From Gavia stellata (lineage: Eukaryota > Chordata > Aves > Gaviiformes > Gaviidae): a stretch of 64,000 nucleotides of DNA. The stretch spans positions 1,960,155 to 2,024,154 of the forward strand of contig NC_082596.1 in NCBI RefSeq assembly GCF_030936135.1. The letters run 5' to 3'. The position numbers and the translations under genes are program-made. The notes below the pieces were generated by a model. That model did no database searches. It was not told the origin of the DNA and saw only the letters and a program-made list of their open reading frames with translations. Of this stretch, positions 40,301-47,471 are shown piece after piece. Within the stretch, counting starts at the first letter, position 1. Every line of letters starts with the position of its first letter.

Positions 40301-42264
40301 AGCTGAAAGCTGTTTTTCTGTGGGAGACATTACCAGCTAAAACCTTTAAAACCTTTTATTGAGAATATAGTTACATCACACAGCTTTTTAACAAATGAGT
40401 GGAGGATTAAGGTTTTAAATTTACCAAAGAAGTGCCCTCACTGTTGGCTAATGCACTCAGTAAGAAAAAAAAATAGTGTGTGTGTGGGAATAAAAATATG
40501 GGGGATTGGGGTTTTTAGACAGCAAAACCTGCATCCAGAACTTGAATTTTAGGAGTGTGAAACTGCTCCAGGGAGCTGGGGGAGGCATAGGGCATCATAA
40601 GAGCCGGGGCACGGCGCCAGCAGGAAACAGATGTATTAAGTCTTCAGCCCCGGTACGTGAACCCTGGCAAAAAAAAAGTTACCATCGCAGCTGCGTTCAG
40701 GATCCCCAGCAAGGGAGCAAACATGCGGCAGCCCCGATGCTGTCAGGGTGAAAAAAAAAACACCCAGAAGATGCTATATTGACAGGTTTTTTTAAATAAA
40801 AACCTGATCTCATTAATAGGAAATCTAATCAGGTGTTTTGGTTTTTTAATTAAAAAAACTAATCATGTTATGACAGATGCTACATATCCCCTGCCAGTTT
40901 TCCCCCAAAGCTTCGCAATATTTTCCTATGTTATTCTCTTCTGTGCTACCGTCCGACAGACCCAAACAGCTCGTGCAAGGGAAATGATGCATCCATATGC
41001 AGAATAAAGTGGGGAAAAAAAACTCTCCTGCTAATCTTCCCGTACAAGCAGCACCTGCTATTTAGACACGGCCCTGGGTAAACTCCAACCTGGTTTAAGG
41101 TTGCAGCCTCTTTAGCTGCAGTCAGAGAGGCCAGGCTCAAGTAACTCAAGATCAGACTGATCCTTGTTCAGCCGAGGCTGCAATCTCAAACCTCGCTCAG
41201 AAAAAAAACAACCAACTTTAGAGCCTGGCTGGGTTTTGGTTGTTGGTTGGGGTTTTTTTCTGGTTTTTAGGTGTGTGGGGTTTTTTTGCCAAAGGGCTGC
41301 AAAAATGCAGCTCTCTGCTGAAGAACAAGTTTTGAAAATTATATACTTGCAAGAAGAGATCAGATTACAGGGTGAATTCACTGCAGGTTTAGAAAGCTGG
41401 CTCCCAGGGGACAGACCTAACGGAGACGCACTTCAACAGCCCCAAAAACTAATGTTTACCCATCTTTTCTCACACCGAGAGGCACTCTTTAAAGCCTCCC
41501 CGGCCCCAGAAGCATGCATTGACACCCAAGGGACGGCGGGGAAAGTCGAGCCACGGGGTTGGTGGTGGCAGCCCGAGGACAATCCCCGTTGGTTTCACCC
41601 CGCTGTTATTAATTAAACAAGTGACGCCAGCGGAGCTATCGGCCCCATCTTGCACGCATAGCCAGGCTGCCAGTGCACCGACTTTCCTTGTGGGCATCTC
41701 CCGGGGGAGAAGCGTGCCAGCAAGCAATGCTCTGCCCGGTACCTCTGATGGCAAGGCGGGAGGGACAGGGAGCACTTGGCTGAATGATCTTCCTACGGGC
41801 AGGAAGGAGAAAGAGCCAAAATATAGGAGAATTTGGTTAAAAGAAGTCACTCGGAAGCTTGCACATGGAGCCAGCGGAGGAAGACGTGATAGAGGAGCAG
41901 AGTTTAAGAGAACTATGAGCCAGTCGTGTAGGGCTGCCTATGGATGCGACCGGACCCATTTCTACCCCACATGACACACCAAGACCGTCCCTACCCAGCC
42001 CCCTGCCATGCCCTGACACCCCCAGCATGGTTTGATGGCCAGGACGGACCCGCACCCCCACCCATGCAGACCACCATCCCCATGGACCGAACAGGGATAC
42101 CCAGCCCCACAGAGCATCAGCTGGGTGCTTTGCCATCCCGCTCCCACCCACGACACCCCACCGCTGTGCCTCACCTTCCGGGTGCTGCCACTCTTCAGGG
42201 CTTGCAGGAGGACGTGGCCACTGTCCCCGTCCCCCACCGGGCTCTCCTCCTCGGGGGGCATCAT
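13167..42264 (-). CDS. RHPN1: RHPN1, rhophilin-1 (15 coding exons, 672 codons)
   Basis: Rhophilin-1 is a cytoplasmic scaffold that binds GTP-loaded Rho and links it to the actin cytoskeleton. Fifteen exons join in phase from ATG (42264) to TGA (13167-13169), giving 672 residues against about 670 in human. Exons 1-3 (residues 1-111) hold the HR1/Rho-binding region beginning [14 protein letters not shown]. Exons 4-11 (about 112-480) form the BRO1 domain, with YDSLTGVP and [20 protein letters not shown]. Exons 13-14 (about 507-608) form one PDZ domain with [10 protein letters not shown] as its carboxylate-binding loop. The last exon is a Ser/Lys-rich tail. Rhophilin-1 rather than rhophilin-2 is chosen because the BRO1 and linker sequence ([29 protein letters not shown]) fits RHPN1 and because TOP1MT lies head-to-head, as in human. 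No frameshift or internal stop is seen. Confidence 0.93.
13678..13715 (-). repeat. tandem 19-bp duplication of the exon 14 splice donor
   Basis: On the minus strand two copies follow exon 14: GTAAGTCACATCTCAAGCC (13715-13697) and ATAAGTCACATCCCAAGCC (13696-13678). They differ at two positions. One difference converts the invariant GT of the donor to AT in the distal copy. Confidence 0.9.
13716..13874 (-). CDS. RHPN1: RHPN1 exon 14, second half of PDZ domain
   Basis: Encodes [40 protein letters not shown] to GSEGPKA. Acceptor CCGCAG, donor GTAAGT. The donor lies in a 19-bp tandem duplication, listed separately. Confidence 0.96.
15171..15317 (-). CDS. RHPN1: RHPN1 exon 13, first half of PDZ domain
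   Basis: Encodes [20 protein letters not shown] and [20 protein letters not shown] to GGCAA. FGFTL is the PDZ carboxylate-binding loop. Acceptor CCCCAG, donor GTGAGT. Confidence 0.96.
15575..15660 (-). mobile_element. possible short CR1 remnant
   Basis: GCTGGGAAGGACTCTGGTCC followed by AACCCTCTGCCCAGAGC recalls the inverted CR1 3' end. It is too short and diverged for certainty. Confidence 0.33.
16559..16635 (-). CDS. RHPN1: RHPN1 exon 12, BRO1-PDZ linker
   Basis: A 77-nt exon encoding [20 protein letters not shown] then DLFHRL. Its acceptor is CCACTAG at 16636-16642. A second, stronger-looking AG sits inside the exon before 16588, but using it would break the phase set by exon 11. The chosen border restores both phase and the known rhophilin-1 linker. 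Confidence 0.92.
16929..17123 (-). CDS. RHPN1: RHPN1 exon 11, end of BRO1 domain
   Basis: Encodes [40 protein letters not shown] and [19 protein letters not shown], ending the BRO1 helices and entering the linker. Acceptor TTGCAG, donor GTAAGT. Confidence 0.96.
17311..17720 (-). mobile_element. old, degraded CR1-like LINE fragment
   Basis: GGGCTGGGAAGGGACCTTGA, then TTTCTAGGCTAAGCAAAGCC and a cysteine/leucine-type tail follow the order of a CR1 3' region in reverse complement, but with heavy divergence. Borders are approximate. Confidence 0.5.
17855..17888. repeat. GATA/TA/CA compound microsatellite
   Basis: A short run of GATA units passing into (TA)n and (CA)n in RHPN1 intron 10. Confidence 0.85.
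19349..19468 (-). CDS. RHPN1: RHPN1 exon 10, BRO1 domain
   Basis: Encodes [20 protein letters not shown] to EERRKLG. The split codons on both sides (CP/V and KL/G) match the neighbouring exons. Acceptor CACACAG, donor GTAAGC. Confidence 0.95.
21555..21711 (-). CDS. RHPN1: RHPN1 exon 9, BRO1 domain
   Basis: Encodes [20 protein letters not shown], then [12 protein letters not shown]. Acceptor CCACAG, donor GTGAGT. Confidence 0.96.
21871..22058 (-). CDS. RHPN1: RHPN1 exon 8, BRO1 domain
   Basis: Encodes [20 protein letters not shown] to QLAQEAAR, the tetratricopeptide-like helical part of BRO1. Acceptor ATGCAG, donor GTGAGC. Confidence 0.96.
22612..22778 (-). CDS. RHPN1: RHPN1 exon 7, BRO1 domain core
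   Basis: Encodes [20 protein letters not shown] and [19 protein letters not shown], the best conserved BRO1 segment, to DAFQKAAG. Acceptor CCCCAG, donor GTACGT. Confidence 0.97.
23104..23228 (-). CDS. RHPN1: RHPN1 exon 6, BRO1 domain
   Basis: Encodes [20 protein letters not shown] through LGVFFHW. The donor is the weak form GTTGGT, but the split Trp codon (TG/G) joins exon 7 exactly. Confidence 0.95.
24273..24350 (-). CDS. RHPN1: RHPN1 exon 5, BRO1 domain
   Basis: Twenty-six complete codons, [20 protein letters not shown] to MELRQ. Acceptor ATCCAG, donor GTCAGT. Confidence 0.95.
24729..24804 (-). CDS. RHPN1: RHPN1 exon 4, start of BRO1 domain
   Basis: Encodes [20 protein letters not shown] then LVPLK, the conserved entry to the rhophilin BRO1 domain. 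Acceptor CTTCCAG, donor GTGAGC. The split Ser codon joins exon 3 (QND/S). Confidence 0.95.
26529..27403 (-). mobile_element. CR1 LINE fragment with reverse-transcriptase remnant
   Basis: The left end carries the inverted CR1 terminal octamers (ATAGAATCGTAGAATCATGG) and GGTTGGAAGGGACC. Reading leftward on the minus strand, degraded ORF2 C-terminal sequence is visible ([36 protein letters not shown]). It is 5'-truncated with frame breaks, so it is an inactive copy inserted in the sense of RHPN1. Confidence 0.95.
28151..28172. repeat. (TAA)n microsatellite
   Basis: About seven perfect TAA units in RHPN1 intron 3, about 60 bp from exon 3. Confidence 0.9.
28229..28357 (-). CDS. RHPN1: RHPN1 exon 3, HR1 region
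   Basis: Encodes [18 protein letters not shown] through [13 protein letters not shown], the second part of the HR1 coiled coil. Acceptor TTGCAG and donor GTATGC fit. Entry and exit phases match exons 2 and 4. Confidence 0.95.
28358..32325 (-). other. RHPN1 intron 2 (about 4 kb)
   Basis: AT-rich intron with many poly-A and poly-T runs and one CR1 fragment at 28526-28925, listed separately. No other gene or element is recognised. Confidence 0.6.
28526..28925 (-). mobile_element. CR1 LINE fragment (3' end)
   Basis: Contains the avian CR1 3' consensus in reverse complement (GGTTTGGGTTGGAAGGGAAC and CATCTAGTCCAACCCCCCTG). About 400 bp remain. It lies in the same transcriptional sense as RHPN1, in intron 2, roughly 170 bp from exon 3. 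The terminal octamer repeats are missing. Confidence 0.93.
32326..32441 (-). CDS. RHPN1: RHPN1 exon 2, HR1 region
   Basis: Starts [20 protein letters not shown] and ends GAENLFR, the first half of the Rho-binding HR1 coiled coil. Donor is GTGAGT. The acceptor is a tandem NAGNAG (CAGCAG), so an extra Gln could be included between exons 1 and 2. Confidence 0.95.
32442..42174 (-). other. RHPN1 intron 1 (about 9.7 kb)
   Basis: The longest intron of the gene. No further coding exon, RNA gene or recognisable transposon was found, only short A-, T- and TTTTTT-type runs. First introns of this kind often carry enhancers, but nothing specific is recognisable here. Confidence 0.6.
42175..42264 (-). CDS. 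RHPN1: RHPN1 coding exon 1 (start codon)
   Basis: Encodes 30 residues starting [18 protein letters not shown] and ending STRK, followed by donor GTGAGG. Two adjacent ATG codons (42262-42264 and 42259-42261) are possible starts. The second has A at -3. The frame is open further upstream but without another ATG. STRK runs directly into GCDPFAQT of exon 2, as in rhophilins. Confidence 0.78.
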
Positions 42265-42529
42265 CCACGGGCTGACGGGGAGGTGGGCCCGCAGCCAGGG
42301 GCTCCCGCTTGACCCCACGGGGTTGCTCTGGGGCTCAGTGTCCCCTCCTTGGGCTGCTCTGGTCCTCCTGGCCTAGCCCCACACCCTGCTAGCCCCCGGG
42401 GGGGGGGTCAGAGCCCAGCCCTGTCCTGGCTGGGGGCTTAAACCCCTGCTAGCCCCTGCTCTCTGATGCTGCAGACCCCCAGGCACCTAACATCTGGCTA
42501 GATGCAAGCCCACAGCCTGCCCCCCCCCA

Positions 42530-43190
42530 CCTTGCACAGCTACCCCAGCCGGGGGGCAAACCCCCCCAGACCCCCTTGCAAGAGCTACCCTGGATGAGGG
42601 GGTGCAACCCCCCCCAAATCCCCTTTGAGGGGCTACCCTAGCTAGAGGGAGGGGGGGAGAACCCCCCCTCAAGAGCTACCCCAGCTGAGGGGGTGCAACC
42701 CCCCTAAATCCCCTTTGAGGGGCTACCCCAGTCAGAGGGAGGGGGGGAGAACCCCCCCACAGGAGCTACCCCAGCTGAGGGGGTGCAACCCCCCCCAAAT
42801 CCCCTTCGAGGGGCTACCCCAGTCAGAAGGGGGAGGAGAACCCCCTCAGACCCCCCTACAAGAACTACCCCAGCTGAGGGGGTGCAACCCCCCCCAAATC
42901 CCCTTTGAGGGGCTACCCCAGTCAGAAGGGGGAGGAGAACCCCCTCAGACCCCCCTACAAGAACTACCCCAGCTGAGGGGGTGCAACCCCCCCCAAATCC
43001 CCTTTGAGGGGCTACCCCAGCCAGAGGGAGGGGGGAGAACCCCCCCAGACCCCCTCACAAGAGCTACCCCAGCTGAGGGGGTGCAAACCCCCTCAGACCC
43101 CCTTGCAGAACCACCCCAAATGGGGGGAAAGCCCCCCCAGGCCCCCCCTTGCAGAGCTACCCCAGCTGAGGGGGGGGTCGGGGCAAACCC
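42530..43190. repeat. C-rich minisatellite, unit about 91-99 bp, upstream of RHPN1 start
   Basis: GGCTACCCCAG recurs at 42721, 42812, 42911 and 43010, with related half-units (GAGCTACCCCAGCTGAGG) between them. Each unit holds runs of 6-9 C, a short palindrome (GGGGGTGCAACCCCC) and CCCCTTTGAGGGG. It lies between the RHPN1 start codon and the CpG island, so it may be partly transcribed as 5' UTR or first intron. The minus strand has clustered G-runs. Confidence 0.88.
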
Positions 43191-43229
43191 CACGGCCCTA
43201 CAAACCTACTCCCACCCCGGCCAGGGCAA

Positions 43230-43640
43230 ACCCCAGACGAATGAAGCCCCGGGGCCCCCCCCGCTCACCCCTCGGTGCCCCCGCACGGCCCCGCCGCCGG
43301 GCGCTGCCGACCAGGAGCGAACGCAGCGCCGGCCCCGTCGCGGCGCGGGGCATAAGCAGGGTGGTAGGGCGGGGCGGAGGGCGGCTGCGTCCAATGGGAA
43401 AGAGGAACGGCGCGGATCGGCGGCGGCGCTGCCCAATGGGGGCGCGGGACAGGAAGAGGCGGGGGGAGAGGAACGGAGCGGCTCGGGGAGGGGAGGGGCG
43501 GGGGGAGCTGTCGCCCGTGGCAACGGTGGGAATTAGAACGCCGAGGACGTCACGGGCGGGGCGGGGTCCCGGCGAGGCCCCGCCCCTTTCACGGCCACAA
43601 CTGCGCGTGCCCCCCCCGTACCACATCTGGGTGCGCGTCC
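43230..43640. promoter_or_regulatory. CpG island promoter, probably RHPN1 (possibly bidirectional)
   Basis: CpG-dense sequence with two CCAAT boxes on the plus strand (43391-43395, 43433-43437), several GGGCGG GC boxes and GGACGTCACGG, a CRE-like core, near 43545. It is the nearest CpG island upstream of RHPN1 exon 1. No TATA box is obvious. Whether it also drives the long TOP1MT transcript to the right cannot be told from sequence. Confidence 0.65.
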
Positions 43641-46036
43641 GCTCCGCCCCCAGCCACATCTGGACCACCCCAGCTCCAGCCAGGCGCCCCCCTCCCCCTT
43701 TCCAGCCACATCTGGGCGCCCCCCCCCCCTTCAGCCCCTACAACCCTCCACTCCCCCCCCCCGGCAACATCTGGGCTGCTGTGGTGGTGGTGGTGGGTGC
43801 AATAAGGCAGCACCCACCGTGCAGCCCCTGCTCAGCCAGCTCCAGCTGCCTTCTGCTCCAATGCTGCACCCCAGGCGCGCCCCTCTGTATCCCCTCTTGG
43901 CCGCATCATATCCCCCCCCAAAAAAAACCACCCCAACATCTGGATGGTGACACTGCATCTCGCACAGCTGCCGGAGCAATTCTGCAACACCTGGGTCTGC
44001 CGTGCCCTTCCCCTTCTATAGCCATTAGATGCTGCTCCTCTACAGCCCTGTACAAAATGCAAAATAATACAAAATGAAATAGAAAAATAAAGAAAGAAAT
44101 AAAATAAACCCCACTTTCTTACTTTTTCCAGTCAGATACAGGCAAATCCTGCCCCACTTTCCCCACTCTGAGCTGTCTTGTTAAGCCATAGTGGGGTTTT
44201 ACTCTCAAGGACACTCATAAAATCAGAGCCGGACCAGGCAACAGCGTCAAAGCCAGCAAAATTTTATGGAAAAGTGTCCAGGGGTTGGAAAAATCCAATT
44301 CACAAGATGCACATGGAACACGAACATGCATGGGGATGCTGAGCTGGGTTGTCACCGGCGTGTGTCATCACGAAAATGTCCCTTAGTCTTTACTGGGCCC
44401 TGGCTTCGTTTCTAGAATGAAGTTAATGAGACTGCCTGCTTGTGCATGATGAATCCTGTTCATGTCAATAGGGCACAGGGAACATCGTGCAGATGCAGCT
44501 GTTTAATGAGGGGAAAAAAATTAGCCCGGCATACATTAAACCTTTTACAGTGCATGAATTTATTTTATAAGTGCCTGAATATATTAAAACATTTCCACCT
44601 TTCCTAGCCTATTTTTCCTTGTTGGGGCTTCGAGAATTGCATGTGATCCCGGGGAAGGGAGTATGTTAGGACTTTTCTCTCCCTCTTGGATTTCCCAATT
44701 TGAAAAGAGCCGCTGGCCTAGAAAAGCAAAATTACTATTTAATCCACGGTGTCACCAAACCGTGCAGGGACCCCATTCCATTTGCAGTCTGGCTTTCCCC
44801 GAGGATGAGCCAGACCCTCTTTGTGGTCCATGTTTCCCTACTGCAGAGCCCTGGATGGAGCCATGCTGCTCCCATCTCCCCCATGGAGAAGAGCATCTGC
44901 AAAGGGAGAATATATAAAAATATATAAAACCTATCTTATTATTAAGAGGTTTAAGCCAGGTCGTGCTCGGGTAGGATGCATAAGTAAACTGGAGCTGGTC
45001 TAGGCTAGGGAGAGGTTTCTCCCAGCTCACCCTCCCTGCAAACCCCATCGTTTCCCAGCATGGACATCCCAGCTGGTGTGGAGAGCTTGAGAGAAACCTT
45101 CACCAAGCATCAGCACTGAATAAATCTGTACTGGACCCAGGGTGAAAGTGGAAGAAAATCAAACATACGCCGGTCCCTGGCTTGGCAGAAGGCGGCCGAG
45201 AGCAAACAAGCCACGGCATGAAGTCATCCTCTCCTGCTCCCTTCCCCGGGGCCGGCTCCCATCCCTTGACAACTTTTACTCATCCAGCAAGAAAGGTGGC
45301 TTGGATGCCTTTTCCCTGGGTGGCGCAACGGGGATCAAAGAGGCTTTCCCGGAGCCAGCCCTGCCTCCGAGGGTTTCCGCTCCCGGCCGCGAACCAGGCG
45401 GCACCTTCCCAGGGGAATGCGTGGCTCCGCTATTTGCCCCGGCCAGGGATCTCGGTGTGGGGCAATGCCTTTTTTTTCCCCCAAACTCAGAATTTTTGAG
45501 GAAAGCTCGTGTTTCCTCACGCTGTGTAAAGCCCCCGTGGCCCCTTTGCACCGGCCCCTTCCCAGCAGCGCTGCTTGCAGCAGGTTGAGGATGATTGAGA
45601 ACCGTTTTGAGGCTCAGCTGCGTTGAGGTTCTTGATGACAATGTGGGCAGGTGAAAGCAATAGACTCACCTGCATGAATAGGGCTGGGGAGGAGTGGGGT
45701 GGGCAAGTGCTTCACGATGAGGGTTGTGGGCCACAGCATGCAGCACCTTGCAGGATCTGGCTTCTGTGCCCAGCGTCTGGACGCAAAGACCTCTCTAAAT
45801 CCAACTGTGGGGCTCTGATGGGTAAGAAGCAGCTGAGAATGACTAAGTTTTGGGACTAAATTAATAATCTAATTGCAGAGGGGATATTTCCTGGAAGGAA
45901 GATTCCCCTAAGCTGTTTTTAAAGCAATGTGTTTGTCCCCCACCTGAGTGATGCAAAGTGCTTTCCCCCTAGAATGTCCCCCTTGCCAAGGAGATGTTGG
46001 CTAGGGGTTCTCCTCAAATTCAGTTTTTAGGCTAAA
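43641..46036. other. intergenic between RHPN1 and TOP1MT promoters
   Basis: C-rich repeats of CCACATCTGG type to about 43780, then ordinary sequence with an A-rich tract at 44060-44110. No coding exon with a convincing start and donor was found. A noncoding first exon of TOP1MT could still lie here. Confidence 0.5.
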
Positions 46037-46104
46037 ACTTCATTTCCCAGGGTGCATCTTGGGCTGGGAGCCTCCAATCAGGGCTGAGGGAGTCTTTAAA
46101 TAAG
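46037..46104 (+). promoter_or_regulatory. promoter-like block upstream of the long TOP1MT exons
   Basis: In order: ACTTCATTTCCCAGGGTGC (46037-46055), close to the ZNF143/SBF-type promoter motif ACTACAWTTCCCARMATGC; CCAATCA (46074-46080), a full NF-Y box; and TTTAAATAAG (46095-46104), TATA-like. The spacing predicts a plus-strand start site near 46125-46135. A donor-like GTAAAG follows at 46143. Assignment to TOP1MT is by position. Confidence 0.55.
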
Positions 46105-47045
46105 CTGGCTGCAGGGGGGCATTGTCCTTAGGGAGGCAGCTGGGTAAAGGGTGAGGTCTTCTCCAGCCTGGGTGGCTTTGAGGGAGCATGTTCACCCTGG
46201 GCTGAGCGAGCGTGGTCCCACCGGCAGCTGCAAGTGCTCACGGCTTGGCAAAGGCTGGTAAAACACGGAGGTTTTCAATGTCTTTTCTACTCCTTGAAAA
46301 ATTTGCAAGATGTCTCGTGGTGCTTTGTAGCTTGTCTTGTCTCCTTGAACAGTCCCCTCTTTTCCTCAATAGTGAATGGGGAATAGTGAGGGGGTCCCCC
46401 CCTCATGGGTGGGGACCACCTTGGTGTTGTTTGAATTTGATCTTTATTCCTTGCATCCTCTGAGGCCTTATGGTTCCAGGGGGAGCAGTGATTTGCGGGG
46501 GATCTGGCTGCTTGGGCCATGAGGAGAGGTGATAGCTGGGTGACGGTGGCCCAGGTGCCTGCTTTGGTGAGGGGAGTCAATATCTCAATTTTGCTCTTGT
46601 CTCTTTGCTGTGTTTTATTATTTTCCATTGGGGTGGCTTTCTGGGTGTAATTAGGACCCAGACAGTGTGTGCTGCATTCCCTGGGCTGCGCTAAGGGTGT
46701 GAATCCAACCCAGCACACAACCCCTATCTACCTATATGGACCTGTGAATTCCTATGTTATTTGGGGGGCTTTCCTTTTATTTTAGCAGCAACTTTATTTT
46801 TACCACCCCCAACTGAGCTCAAGACTCTTCCGTTTGATGCTCTACTTGGGTCTTTGTTAAAGCTGAGCTTAATCCTGTGGGTATCTGCAAACTTCAGGGT
46901 TGAGCTGTGGAGCAAGCATCTATTGGGGTTTCCTCTGACAGCAAAAACTGGGGTGCTACCAGCCGTGCATTGTCTCCATCTTGTTGCAGTAACCATCCTC
47001 AGGGACGCTGCCTTAACCCCGTATCGCATCTCGAAGAGCTGGTGG

Positions 47046-47104
47046 ATGGCTGAGCCATGGGGGTCTCAAGGGCTGATGGGGCAAAGACCAGCAGCAGCCG
47101 GTGG
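47046..47104 (+). CDS. TOP1MT: possible first coding exon of long TOP1MT
   Basis: ATG at 47046 opens MAEPWGSQGLMGQRPAAAGG, with a GTACCA donor leaving phase 2, which is what exon A at 47372 requires. The Kozak context is weak (T at -3) and no family match exists. Translation might instead begin at the ATG inside exon A (MKKELEETP). Confidence 0.28.
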
Positions 47105-47371
47105 GTACCATGGGGTGTGGCAGGGGATTTTGGGGGGCCTCCAGCATTACATTATCACGCTTGCTGTGGCTGGCTCTGTAGGGCAGCTCAGCCCTGAAAT
47201 GGTCAGCAGGGAAATTCCTCCAAATTTCCTTTAGGGAGGCCTTTTTTGGTGCTGCTGGACAGAAGGTTTAGGCAGTGTGACATCATGCTATGGCTTATTT
47301 CTACCACCAAGGGGTTTGCTGCAGGCATTGCCTGCTTGGCCTTGATGGGATGAATTTGCTCTTGTCCTCAG

Positions 47372-47471
47372 GAAGCGAAAGAGTGAGTCGGGGAAGGGGC
47401 AGGAGAAGCCAAAGGCACCCAGGGGAAAGGCTATGAAGAAGGAGCTGGAGGAAACGCCATGCACGGTGCAG
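47372..47471 (+). CDS. TOP1MT: TOP1MT long-form exon A
   Basis: Acceptor TGTCCTCAG, then KRKSESGKGQEKPKAPRGKA and MKKELEETPCTVQ, donor GTACCA. Basic at the start (KRK). It needs a preceding exon ending in phase 2. Confidence 0.6.

Noticed and set aside
42715-44077. Open frames of about 270 and 357 residues, Pro/Arg/Gly-rich
   Set aside because: They run through the C-rich minisatellite and CpG island, where stop codons are scarce. No family similarity or splice logic supports them.
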